Source: Eunapius fragilis
Lineage: Eukaryota; Porifera; Demospongiae; Spongillida; Spongillidae
Assembly (NCBI GenBank): GCA_963681505.1
Contig: OY811971.1
Location: 22,540,462 to 22,604,461, forward strand
DNA length: 64,000 nucleotides
Direction of reading: 5' to 3'
Part shown: piece after piece, positions 10,571 to 20,900 of the stretch
Layout of the letters: every line of letters starts with the position of its first letter
How positions within the stretch are numbered: position 1 is the first letter of the stretch
Made by a program: the position numbers and the translations under genes
Notes under the pieces: model-generated
What the model was told of the DNA's origin: nothing
What the model saw: only the letters and a program-made list of their open reading frames with translations
Database searches by the model: none

Positions 10571-10706
10571 AATAGTGATCGCCACCAGTGTATATATATT
10601 CAACATTATCGTAGATATAACGACTCAGTAACTGCGTCTTTCCCACATTCATGTCTCCAACAAGCACAAGCACGAAAACTAACCGGTCGTCATACTCAGT
10701 CTCCAT
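10571..10706 (-). CDS. Rab-like small GTPase, first exon with P-loop (copy 1)
   Basis: The ATG at 10706 opens METEYDDRLVF, then LVLVGDMNVGKTQLLSRYI. This contains the G1/P-loop GDxxVGKT that follows beta-strand 1 in Rab/Ras GTPases. A GTAAGTGG donor ends the exon and is conserved in copy 2 (46399-46519), where the N-terminus differs by whole-codon indels. The GTPase would bind GTP/GDP at membranes, but later motifs look degenerate. It faces 5139-5344 across about 5.2 kb, which includes the CACTA-like element. Confidence 0.6.
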
Positions 10707-10740
10707 TGTTTACTCTCATAGACATAGGAACGCCCCTAAT

Positions 10741-10760
10741 TGGGGGGGGGGGGGGGGGGG
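10741..10760 (+). repeat. Poly-G tract upstream of Rab-like exon
   Basis: A G20-type homopolymer just 5' of the minus-strand first exon. Copy 2 has an interrupted G-rich tract at the same point (46553-46578). Confidence 0.8.
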
Positions 10761-10945
10761 CTCAAAGTCAATTTATTCATTGATTTTCACCGCACATGGT
10801 AATAGGTGATACCATATTTAGAGAAGTTGAATGAAAGTATGACTTCGGCCGCCATTCCCCCCATTACTAATGTAGGCTACGTGCGTGTTAGTAAATCTAA
10901 TAATGCTGAAAATATAATTGAGTGGCGTGCCCACCTTGTAACAGT

Positions 10946-11582
10946 ATTCGTAAAATATATTATAACTAGCGTGTCCCTGTGAAAAATCAAGCACTTATGC
11001 AGTCCCCCCCGCCCTACCCCACTTTAATTATTCGAGTTACGGTATCATAACATTTACGGTATCATGAATACATTACATACGAATAAACCTGCACTGGATA
11101 AACTGCCCTATCGTGTGCTACAAAGTCATGAAAGCAATATCCAAATCTTTGTCTCCACATAAATTCCGCTAAATACGTGTGCAATAGTTCCCTATGTGTC
11201 CTGTATCGCTGTTTATGTTTCTGCTTAGCTTTTTGCCATCTTGATAGCTAGTAGACAGTCGTGATGCCGCTACGTTGCGTATACGTAATTATTTAGTGCA
11301 CTAATTTGACTATTTTTTTGTAAGAGGGAGGGCTCCCTCACCATCCCCACTTTCTTTTTACTAAGTAACCAATACTCCATGAAATGAAATAAAAAGGGGA
11401 GGGTGAGGGAGGGGCTCCCTCCTTTAAAGAACACTGTTACTAGTTAGAGAGCAATAGGTTTTTGGAGCCAGAGCGGGAACAGGTAATGCAGCCATCGTAG
11501 TAAAAAAAGCAATGACAGCTAGTTTTCACTATAGATTTAAACATGATTTGAAAATAATGCTAATTTAAATGCATTATTATTG
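10946..11582. other. Unassigned AT-rich spacer
   Basis: Outside the duplication. It holds a short inverted pair of GGGAGGG / CTCCCTC (around 11325-11425: GGAGGGCTCCCTCACC against GGTGAGGGAGGGGCTCCC), possibly a small decayed element. The 5' UTR of the LINE may lie in its right part. No gene is seen. Confidence 0.35.
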
Positions 11583-12302
11583 ATGGCGCGTGGTAAGCGC
11601 GTTTCAAGAGGCCTCCCGCATAGTTCTATCCCGCAATCAGATTCACAGCCTCTGGAACAGAGCGTTTCTAAAGGTAGGTTTGAATGTCTCTTACCTGGTT
11701 GTTCCTCTTCCTTAGGGACGAAGGATGCTTTTTAAAAACACCTGCAGGGACACTTTTCGAAAAACGACCCTGGAATCTCTGCGGATTTACTTCACGAAGC
11801 AGGTTTCACTGCGTGAGTGGGTTGCAAATTAGTCCTTGTTACCATTAAGCGGACCCGGTGCAAGTCCTGCTTGAATGACAGCCGCCATTCATCAAAGTCC
11901 AATGGCAGCAGCTGTGAGTCCTTGTTTTCAAATAACAATAATAGCGGTTCATTAGTCGGTAGTTCGCTACAGCCCTCCGAGCCATCTTTATGTTTCAATA
12001 CGTCGTCTCCTGAGCCATCCCGATCGTCGGTTTCGCATGGGACGCCATCATCACCCCAGCCCTCTCTTAGCACTTCCTTCACACCTTCTTCGGCAGTGCC
12101 AGCGTTGTCTGATCCTCCAATAGTATCCACGGACCTTCCGCCATCTGTAGTTGTCCAGCATTTGCATGCTCAGACCCATCTGCCAGCAATAGCCCCTGCA
12201 CCTATATCACCAGAATAGAGGTCCTCTCCATCTTCTAACCATTCGTGCTCGCAAGCAACTTCGGAAGGCCCCTTTCAACCTCCACCTGAGCTTTCATCCC
12301 CA
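11583..12302 (+). pseudogene. RLE-type LINE, N-terminal part with C2H2 finger
   Basis: The ATG at 11583 opens MARGKRVSRGLPHSS. A C-x4-C-x12-H-x3-H zinc finger (CLLPGC to KHLQGH) follows at about residues 34-56, then a Ser/Pro-rich linker. Two or three in-frame stops (one inside the finger, one near 11815, one at 12216) interrupt the frame. N-terminal C2H2 fingers in a single-ORF element with a C-terminal nuclease are typical of R2/NeSL-type LINEs and guide target recognition there. The frame resumes at 14177 after the inserted element. Confidence 0.7.
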
Positions 12303-12311
12303 GGATATATC
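12303..12311. repeat. 9-bp target-site duplication, left
   Basis: GGATATATC, repeated exactly at 14168-14176 on the other side of the Mutator-like element. Confidence 0.9.
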
Positions 12312-12849
12312 TAGTCTCGTACCCAGACCCACATCGCAGCTGCGGATGGAATACATCACCGCCTACGCGAGTAGTGGGTCTGGTGTCCTCCTGTACAAAT
12401 TTCTGTCCAGCGATTACATAATACTTACACTCAACGTCATGTATGAATAATTTTATCTTCCGCAAGAATGCAATTAGTGTGTTAATGCTTTAATTAGCAA
12501 GCTACTACATTTCTGGACCTCTCCCTTCATCGTACAATATAAGGAAGCGATTATCAGTGCACTTAGCCTTGGTATCACCCGATCCTAAACGCCAGCATTT
12601 TGAATTATCTCTCATAAGGTCAAGGTAAATGTAAGCTATGCTGCATCACAAGTGCTGGGTCACAGCCCGCGGTGGGGAGCACCCCGCCAAGGCCTGCCCC
12701 CTTGCCTGGGACTACGTGAGCTACAGCAACTGAAAGATCATCCTGACAAGGCCTGCGACTTCTGACGGTGTGTCCATGGACCTCTCTTTCCTTTCACTGC
12801 ACACACCCTACAACGGACCTCACTTTCCTTTCACTGCACGCAACCTAAT

Positions 12850-13445
12850 TTCACTGTCCATTACTCCACAATTGACAATGTGGTGGGGCTCCTTAGCAGA
12901 TTTGAAAAAGGAGCCATGATGGCCAAGGTAGACCTAAAATCTGCATTCAGAATGGTTCCAATCCAAGCCTCTGAATGGAGTTCAGAATGGTTCCAATCCA
13001 GGCCTCTGAATGGAGTTCCCATTCCAAGGCCTGGATTGGAACCATTCTGAATGCTGATTTTGAGGAGGCTCCACCACCATATCCATCTTAATTCTGAAGC
13101 CAGAGCTGACATACGATGGCGGAACAGCTTCCTACCATCTTGGAATGGCATTTCTATATTCATCTCCCCAGATTGGAACTATGCAGAGTCCAATCCAGTT
13201 GTACACGGATACCTCTGGCACCTGTGGTTATGAGGCCTACTTGGATGGGGCCTGGTTTGGAGGCAACTGCCCACACCAGTGCCTCAAGAGCTGGCAGAGC
13301 TTTAGAAGGTCGCCTAGAGACACCTCCTCCACAGAGCTGTGGCCCCTTCAACGTCGACCCCCTACAGGGCAGGGATCAGGAAGTACTACGCCTTCTGTCA
13401 CAAATTTAACCTGACCACTCTGCCAAGGAATCAAGCACTCCAACC
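12850..13445 (+). pseudogene. DIRS-like RT/RNase H/recombinase remnant
   Basis: Pieces in several frames read STIDNVVGLLSRFEKGAM and VDLKSAFRMVPI (RT), LNSEARADIRW and FLPSWNGISIF, YTDTSGTCGYEAYLDG (RNase H), then YRAGIRKYYAFCHKFNL (start of the tyrosine recombinase arm-binding domain). This domain order is diagnostic of DIRS-type retroelements. There are several frameshifts, an internal duplication near 12950-13040 and a large deletion of the RT core. It lies within the Mutator-like element. Confidence 0.75.
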
Positions 13446-13490
13446 TTTTTACAGGGTATCTCAGTCAAACGGGGAGGGAGGAAGGATCGT

Positions 13491-13985
13491 CTATGGGAGA
13501 GGTAAGTTTATCAAAGTGGGCATGCTTACCCCTCTTGACTTCGTGCCTCGAGGGGTAGAGACATGGTAGTGAAGGCAGAAGGGGGCGTTGAGGAAGCTGC
13601 TCTGCCGCGACCTGGAGTGGTGGGTCCTCTCGCGCCGCTTGAACTTCTTCATGCATGCGTCGGAGTCGCTGGACTCAGACGACGAGCTTGCTTCTCTCCT
13701 AAGATGAGGATCGGCTGTGACATCGTTTCTCACTCTTTGCCTTTTTAGCGCGATTGTGAGTGCCTTGCTTCGTACCTTTAGAACCGATAGCTCGTCAAAT
13801 AAATACCCATAGCAGATCAGAACGCCGTAACCTGTTGGTAAGCTTACGAACGTGTCCCGACCACGGACCACGTCTTCGATGACTCGGAACTGTTCGTCCT
13901 TAACTTTGGCATACCCCATACGTTCACCCGCCGACTGAATCGCACGTATTACCTGTACATCATCCATCTCTAGCCTTACCGCCAT
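13491..13985 (-). pseudogene. RecQ-like DNA helicase N-terminal fragment
   Basis: From Met at 13985 the frame reads MGYAKVKDEQFRVIEDVVRG, then DTFVSLPTGYG. This matches the Q motif and Walker A region of RecQ helicases (Q...i...l.g.D.fvslPTGyGKS). The lysine and serine of GKS are missing (GVLICY), so the ATP site is broken. No DEAH or helicase C domain follows; downstream is a Ser-rich charged tail. It is probably a captured exon of a cellular or transposon-borne helicase. Confidence 0.6.
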
Positions 13986-14167
13986 AACCGATAACTTCGA
14001 TTGATAACTAGAATATGCAATTAGCGCATACCTCAAATCTGATTGGTCGCTACAACATTCCGGCGCAACTGGACAGAAATTTGTACAGGAGGACACCAGA
14101 CCCACTACTCGCGTAGGCGGTGATGTATTCCATCCGCAGCTGCGATGTGGGTCTGGGTACGAGACTA

Positions 14168-14176
14168 GGATATATC
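14168..14176. repeat. 9-bp target-site duplication, right
   Basis: GGATATATC, identical to 12303-12311. Confidence 0.9.
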
Positions 14177-17100
14177 CTGCCTTCTTCTGCATAGGCACAC
14201 TGTTCTTACACAGCCACCTCCACGCTTTCCTCATCATTCTGTCCCTCTCCTTCCCTTTCTTACACCTCGAACAGGAAACAATGCGCAGTAGAGGGTTGCC
14301 CTGAACTAGTTGCTCCCACAATGTGGCGATACCACATGACATTACATGCCCAGAGGTTGCTTCCAGGTAATGTGCCTGACACCTGGCTGAAGGAACACGG
14401 TCTGTTTATTTGCTCTGACTGCCAGGTGCTGGTAGCTAATTCCCACAGCCTATCCCATCGGACTAAATGCGCACGCACTGCACATGCAGTGGTGGAAACG
14501 TTAGGTATGAATTTGCCGATGTCTGCCAGCATTGATGAGATGTCTGCATTGCCAACATTTGAAGACATATGCCAACTGCCTGGTTACACTCTAAGACGTG
14601 TACCTACCAAAGCTAGATCTGCATTTGCATGTGCCCTATCTGCTACTCTAAGATCAGCTTTGTTAGAGAACACTGAGGACTCATGGTTAAAGCTATTCAT
14701 GTTGCCTAAATGTTTGCTTCTTACCCCAAAACGTAGAGGACGTCACCATTCTCATTGAGTACCTCTGTGGTTTATGGTTGAAAGGTCAATACGGAACACT
14801 TTGGCAGCGTGCTGTTGGTCAGACTACTTCAAGATCTTCTCATTCAAGGCACAATGATACTGGCAGAAGGATCCACACCTCAGTTGCTCTAGCCAGAGAA
14901 GGACTGTATGGAAAGGCCTGTCAAGTCCTAACTTCATCGGGTCTAGCACCTCACAATAATGACACCTGGGAACTCCTGCAGTCTAAACATCCCAAGGGCC
15001 CTCCTCCAACTCCACCCACTGCTAATAGTTCATGGACAGCTATTCTTCCAAAGGATTTCAATAGGGGCCATTCTGCGGTCTTTCCCAAAGACTACTGCAT
15101 GTGGACCTTCAGGCCTTCGAATTCAACATCTCATAGATGCAGCGGAGATACATTTGCAGGTTCCCATATGCTCTACTCTTAGGGATATCATCAACCTACT
15201 AGCTTCTGGTGAAGTCCCAGTGGTTGTCTCTAAACATTTAGCTGGAGGTAGTCTCATTGCGCTGTTGAAAAGTGAAGAGGATTTGCCACTTGATATTCGC
15301 CCCATTGCAGTAGGTGAAGCTTTACGTCGCCTCAGTGGTGGGAAAATGTGTTTGTGCAGTTGAAAAGTCCAAAGCCAGTGACTTCTTTGCCCCCTACCAG
15401 TTTGGAGTGGCTTGTACAGCAGGAGCAGAAAAGGTTATCCATGGTCTCAGGTCTTGCATGGATGATCACTGGACAGATGAGAACTTCACAGTGCTGAAAA
15501 TAGACATGCGTAATGCATACAATCTTCTGTCTCGTCAGGCCCTCTTGGATGAGTGCAGCATTCAATTCCCAGAGTTGCTCCCATGGGCATCATGGTGCTA
15601 TGGCCAACACCCAGTATTGCAGCATGTATTGGGTACTATAAGCTCAGAGGTGGGTGTCCAGCAAGGAGACCCTTTAAGTCCAATGTACTTCTGCCTAGTA
15701 CTACACAAGATTGTGTCTGCTATTGTATCAGATGAAAATTGCTCCAGTTTGCTGTTTCATGCATGGTACCAAGATGATGGTGTGGTTGCTGGTCCTAAGC
15801 ATGCAGTTTCACGTGCACTTACCATCATCCAAGAGCTTGGCCCTCCATTGGGTCTGTTTATTAATGCAGCAAAATGTAAACTCTTCAGTATTAGTGATCT
15901 CAGCATGTTCCAACCAGAAATAAAGAGATCTAGTGTACCTCATTTGGAGATCCTGGGAGCTCCTATTGGGGATGCAATTTTTTGTGCCAAACTTGTATCT
16001 CAGAAGTGTGTTACAGCCTCCAAATTACTTTCCCAACTGGAAGAGGTTGGTTCTGTGGACCCCCAAGTTGCTCTGCTTCTGTTACAACAGTGTGGCGGAT
16101 TTTGTAAGCTTGTGCACCTGGCAAGATCTACACCCCCTTCTCTCATTGCCGAAGGACTGGAGTACTTCGATAATGATGTTCGTCACTGCTTTGCTCTATC
16201 TACAGCTGTAGACACCACAAACAGTGCTTGGAAACAGGCACAACTCAGCCTTAGCAGAGGTGGTTTAGGGCTTCGCCGGCTTTCAGAACATTCATCTGCC
16301 TGTTATATAGCATCTCTATGCATGGGAGGCATGGGCTCTGAGACCAATCAGCACCTGTTGAATGCCATCGATAAGTTTAATGAACATGTTTTTAATGAGG
16401 ATACAGTTACAATGGAAACTATCAGGGAGACATCATGCCGCCAAAAGATGCTTTCAAACAAATTGGAAGACAACCTGTTTGCACAGCTTTTTTCAAAATC
16501 ATTATTGCCTGACAGAGCTCGCCTTTTATCACTTTCGTCTCCCCATGCTGCAGCATGGCTTTCCACAGCTCCTTCTCCTGGTCTCAATCTGCAGTTGGAG
16601 CCTTCTGAGTTCCAAGCAGCCTTACAATGGTGGCTTGGTGTTAGTATCTCAGGCTCTCAGGGTGTCACATGTCCTCGCTGTCCAATTAATTCTTTGGACC
16701 CTTTAGGCCACCATGCTTTGACATGCAAGCATGGGGGCGATGTGGTCATTCGTCACAACAGGCTATGGGATGTATTTCAAGAGTCATGTAGGAGAGCCTG
16801 CATAAGTGCTCAGGTGGAGGTTGGGTACGGCTTTACATCTGAGGAGCACCACACGCGACCAGCTGATGTCCTGGCAGCAAACTGGATGATGGGAAAGCCT
16901 GCTGCATTTGACTTTACTGTCACATCCCCACGAACCTCAAGTAATTTACCTGAAGCGAGTGAGACAGCAGGGTCTGCAGCCTTTGCAGCAGAGGAGAGAA
17001 AGCATAAGGCCAATGACTCCAAATGTGCAGAACTGGGTTGGGTATGCATCCCAATAGCTGTGGAGACCTATGGGTGTTGGGGCACTGAAGCAAAGTGGGC

Positions 17101-17251
17101 AATATCGCAGCTAGCCTCTCGCTTGGCCACACGTCAGAACTGCCCAAAGTCTGCATCTGTCACAGCCCTATATCAGAGGTTGAGCATGACCCTTGTTAGG
17201 GCAAATGTGAGGGCTCTGCTGTCAAGGGCCATCTCAGACACAGGCTACTGA
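14177..17251 (+). pseudogene. RLE-type LINE, zinc fingers + reverse transcriptase + nuclease
   Basis: This continues the 11583 frame. A second finger (CAVEGC...HMTLH), a third Cys/His cluster (CSDCQVL...HRTKC) and the LPKCLLLTPKRRGR motif come first. The RT follows with GPSGLRIQHLIDA, RPIAVGEALRRL, LKIDMRNAYN, GVQQGDPLSP and the catalytic YQDD box near 15770. At the C-terminus are CPRC...GHHALTCKHGGD and RPADVLAANW...AFDFTV, consistent with a Cys/His knuckle and a PD-(D/E)xK-type restriction-like endonuclease. Frames change near 14760, 15080 and 15345, so this copy is dead. The intact run 15345-17251 is about 635 codons. Confidence 0.8.
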
Positions 17252-17345
17252 TATATTGTTTAGTCTAGGTGGTAGGTAATTTAACGTTATGTGCTTGTTT
17301 ATCTGTATTGTACAAGTTTTTGTCTGTAAAAAAAAAAAGAAAAGA
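17252..17345 (+). other. 3' UTR and A-rich tail of LINE
   Basis: The sequence after the stop (GGTGGTAGGTAATTTAACG...) is shared with the truncated copy at 61505-62125 and ends here in an A11-type tail at 17330. Confidence 0.7.
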
Positions 17346-17506
17346 AATATATATTTATTTTCATTAGCCCTGAATTATGGTTAGCTCTGAGCTGCGTAGC
17401 CGTCCCTCTTTATCCCACCATACTCCCCCTTTCAAAATCCGCTCCGGACTTGTATACATGTACAGTACTTGCACAGTGAAAACGCAGTGTAATTATATGA
17501 ACTCAC

Positions 17507-17671
17507 TTGAACAAGTAACATCAACATCTAATTCGTGAGAACATCCAGGAACCAAACCAAGGTCATAGCTACGTGCGCATGATAATAGAGAAGACTCTGT
17601 ACCGCTGCAGCTAAGGCCACCAAGTAAAATTATCCCATATCTTCCACCAGCTATATATGAAATTGGCAATC
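17507..17671 (-). CDS. SRCR domain, C-terminal exon (SRCR-B gene)
   Basis: The exon begins after acceptor TTGTAG and ends at donor TCAA|GTGAGT. It encodes LPISYIAGGRYGIILLGGL, SCSGTESSLLSCARS, then CSHELDVDVTC, the second half of a scavenger receptor cysteine-rich domain (extracellular ligand binding). The spacing and Cys pattern are canonical. The first half is the exon at 17722-17797 plus 22818-22901. The donor implies further exons at lower coordinates, but the LINE lies about 160 bp beyond. Confidence 0.8.
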
Positions 17672-17721
17672 CTACAAGATGTTCAATGGCATTTAGTTGA
17701 TTGACATTAATATATTCTCAC

Positions 17722-17802
17722 CAAAGAAGCCCAATTGTCTGCAGACAACAGTAGCAGCATTTTGATTCCATGATAATCCACAAACAGTTCCCCATGTATT
17801 TT
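17722..17802 (-). pseudogene. SRCR-B first-half exon, 3' part, cut by Gypsy insertion
   Basis: It reads TWGTVCGLSWNQNAATVVC and RQLGFFG, ending at donor GTGAGA. The upstream part of the same exon is displaced to 22813-22901 by the retrotransposon. The insertion falls inside the codons just after CYKN, so this allele cannot make the domain without removing 5 kb. Confidence 0.85.
17798..17802. repeat. Gypsy TSD, left
   Basis: ATTTT, matching 22813-22817. Confidence 0.85.
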
Positions 17803-17905
17803 TGTAGCGCATGCGCTATGACCTTTGTACTTGTATCTGTATTATATAAGCACGTATGTGATTCCATTGATGATCCTTTTTGCCACACCTGTATCCGACG
17901 CTACA
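17803..17905 (+). repeat. 5' LTR of Gypsy element
   Basis: Starts TGTAGCGCATGCGC, ends CCGACGCTACA, with TATATAAG near its middle. Compared with the 3' LTR it has C for T near the start and G for A in CATTGATGATC. Confidence 0.93.
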
Positions 17906-17906
17906 T

Positions 17907-17924
17907 TGGTGTCAGGAGTGGGAT
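17907..17924 (+). promoter_or_regulatory. Primer-binding site (tRNA-Leu-like)
   Basis: TGGTGTCAGGAGTGGGAT is complementary to the 3' end of a typical eukaryotic leucine tRNA plus CCA. It starts one base after the LTR. The gag-pol ATG at 17923 overlaps it. Confidence 0.8.
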
Positions 17925-20900
17925 GACGGAACCCGAACGCGAGAGGAGGCCTACTCGGTTTTCAGCGCGTCCGCCTCCTCGCTTCGCAACTGGGACCGAC
18001 TTCAGTCTATGGATAAAGCGAGTGGAACTATATTTCCAAGAAGCAGGCTTACCTGAAGAGAAGAAAGGAGCAGAGTTGGTTTCGCTGCTTGAAGACGAGC
18101 CCTTCAGGATTGTAAGTCAGCTGGGATTGGTGAGCGAAACGGTTGAGTATGATGCGGTGAAAGCGTGCCTTGCGAGTCACTTTTCTCCTGAAGGGGTGGA
18201 ATTAGAGTGGCAGGCGAAGATGCACGTGGCGAGACAGAAAGCAGGTGAGTCTGTCCTCGAATTCGCCGGCAGGTTGCGTGTTCTGGCGGACAAAGGATAT
18301 TCTTCATGGCCACCAGAGAGGCGCTTGGAGATTGCTCGTAACCAATTTATCCAGGGTATTCTTTCCTCTACCATCCAGCTCAAACTTCTCACAGATTCAC
18401 CAGAGACGCTGGACGACGCGGTGAAACTGGCTTACAGGCTGCAGACAGCGGAGTTAGCCCAAGCGCATCTAAAAGCGGAAGCTACAATTGACGATACCCG
18501 AGGAGGCGGAAGTAGCTGTGCTATTGGAAGGAGTGATGGTCAGGTACACAAGCTTTCTCAACAGGTTGAGCGGTTGACTGAGCAATTGACCAAACTGAGG
18601 GCGGAACGTGAACCAGGAAAAAGAAATTGGCCTAAAAGGAAGCTGACTTGCTGGCATTGTGGTGAGACAGGGCATTTAAGACGCGATTGTCCTAGCAGAA
18701 GAGAAGGTGTACAGAGGAAGCCATCAAACAATAAGTCAGTGGAACATACGTCAGCTGTTGCATGTACATTAACCATACAAGGGCATATAGAGGGATTCGG
18801 CGTCAGCATGTTAGTAGACACTGGTTCTTCAGTAACACTTATACATGAAGCAGTGTGGAATAAGGTGAAAATTAAGGTCAAAAGTTCACTCTCCCCATGC
18901 ACTGTTCCAGTGATGGTTGTAAATGGTGAAGAGCTTAAGGTGGCTGGGGAGATTGATCTTCACTTGCAGATTGGCACACATCAAGGGAAGCACAAGGTTC
19001 TGGTAGTTGAGCAAATGTTGCAGCAGTGCCTTCTGGGAACTGATTATTTGGAGAAGCAGAAATGCTTGATTGATCTAGGAAAAAGGACTTTGACGGTAGG
19101 CAAACCTGGTAATTGTGTTCCATTGTCTTTTGGTGCCCAGTCATCCACATGTCATGTTGTTATGGGCGAGAAGGTGGTGATTCCAGGTTATCATCAAGTC
19201 AGGCTGCCTGTTAGGGTAACTCCAACTGATGGTAGTGCTACAATCGGAATTTTTGAACCACATTCAGAGATGGCTGAAACACATGGTGTGTTGATTGCCC
19301 GATCAGTTTCACCTATCCAATCAGGTCAGATAGTTGTTCAGATACTTAACCCACTACCATTCCCAGCGACACTTCAAGCAGATGAAGCCATAGGCTGTTT
19401 TTGTTGTGGGGCACAGGTGGATGTTGTTAGCCTGGAACCAGTAGACACTGACACTGGTGTCACATGTTCAGCTCTCAAAACTCATTCGTCTGAGGAGGTT
19501 GCTAGGGCAATTGAATCCATGGTAACCCGGATAGATGAGCTTTCATGTGCAGATCGAGGGAAATTGAAAAGGTTGTTGTGTGAGTTTTCTGATGTCATCT
19601 CTGTAGGCGAGAAGGACCTGGGACGAACGAATGTGCTGAAGCATAAATTCAACATAGGAGAGGCCCCTCCCATCCATCAACAGGCTAGACGGATGCCCTA
19701 CCATCAAAGAGAGATAGTAAAGAAAATGCTAGATGACATGCTGCAACAAGACGTGATTGAGGCAAGCAGTGGCCCATGGTCATCTCCCATTGTTCTAGCT
19801 AGGAAGAAGGATGGTACATTACGGTTTTGTGTAGACTTTCGCCGTATTAATGATGTGACCAAGAAAGTGGTCCACCCCTTACCTAGAATAGATGAGACTC
19901 TTGACATGCTGGGTGGAGCCAAATGGTTTTCTACCTTAGACCTGGCAAGTGGCTACTGGCAAGTGGAAATGGAGCCAGAACATAAGGAGAAGACAGCTTT
20001 CAGTACACGTTTTGGGACTTACCAGTTCAAGGTTATGCCATTCGGGCTTTCTAATGCACCCAGTACCTGTCAAAAGCTTATGGAAATGGTTCTAGCTGGA
20101 CTCCATTGGACGACGTGTTTAGTTTATCTTGATGATATTGTCATTTTTAGCACAACAGTTGAACAGCATCTGAGCAGACTTAGAGATGTTCTGGCAAGGC
20201 TCAAGAAGGCAGGGTTGAAACTAAAACCAAGCAAGTGCTATATTTTGAAGAACTGTGTGCATTACCTGGGTTACATAGTGTCAGCAGATGGTGTGAAAGT
20301 GGATGATGATAAAATTAAGTGCATTGTGGAATGGCCTACCCCAGTGAACCTTGAGGAACTAAGACGTTTTTTGGGAATTGTCTCATACTACTGCAAGTTT
20401 ATAAAAGGGTTTGCACACATTGCTGCTCCTCTGCATGCATTGACTGAGAAGTTGAAACCATGGGAGTGGACTGGGTTGTGCGATGAGGCATTTGTGCAGC
20501 TAAAGACTAAATTTAGTTCTCCTCCTATTCTCTCTTTTCCACAGTTCAATATGCCGTTTACAGTTGATTGTGATGCAAGCTTGGAGGGTTTAGGAGCAGT
20601 TCTCTCTCAAGCGAATGACTGGTGTGTAGTCGCATATGCTAGTCGTGTACTTACTAAACAGGAACGGCAGTACTGTGCTACTCGGCGGGAAATGCTAGCC
20701 TTGATTTGGGCTATCCAATATTTCAAGCCCTACCTTTGGGGACGCCCTTTCAAAGTCCGCACAGACCACAGTGCACTCAAATGGCTGAAAAGTTTCAAAG
20801 ATCCACATGGTCAGGTGGCAAGATGGCTTGAAATTTTGTCAGATGACGACTTTGCAGTGGAACATCGCCCAGGCCTAAAGCATGGAAATGCTGACTCCTT

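Larger units (their letters stand above)
510..10945. repeat. Segmental duplication, copy 1
   Basis: This block aligns in order and orientation with 39015-46830. Matching items are the gag-like ORF, the 1898-2073 fold-back, a 73-aa ORF, a purine-rich tract, a LINE scrap, a 30-bp minisatellite, Rab-like exons and a hAT-like MITE. The left breakpoint falls at a shared GAATTC; sequence to its left differs between the copies. The right edge is where CCCACCTTGTAAC stops being shared. Copy 1 additionally contains the 5508-9624 element and lacks about 370 bp present near 41410-41780 of copy 2. Individual sites differ by scattered substitutions and small indels, so the duplication is not brand new. 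Confidence 0.9.
12312..14167. mobile_element. Mutator-like element with 99-bp TIRs carrying gene fragments
   Basis: The terminal inverted repeats 12312-12410 and 14069-14167 are identical over 99 bp by eye and begin TAGTCTCGTACCCAGACCC. Long TIRs plus a 9-bp TSD fit the Mutator (MULE) superfamily. The interior (about 1.66 kb) carries a DIRS-like polyprotein remnant on the plus strand and a RecQ-like exon on the minus strand, with no recognisable MULE transposase: a Pack-MULE-like arrangement. Removing the element and one TSD restores the reading phase of the surrounding LINE. Its TIR resembles that of 40856-41392. Confidence 0.85.

Noticed and set aside
12235..12465. 76-aa minus ORF sharing sequence with the 13491-14342 frame
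   Set aside because: The shared part is the 99-bp terminal inverted repeat of the Mutator-like element, not a protein domain.
17770..17922. ORF start upstream of the Gypsy gag-pol
   Set aside because: This part is SRCR exon antisense and LTR; the natural start is the ATG after the PBS.
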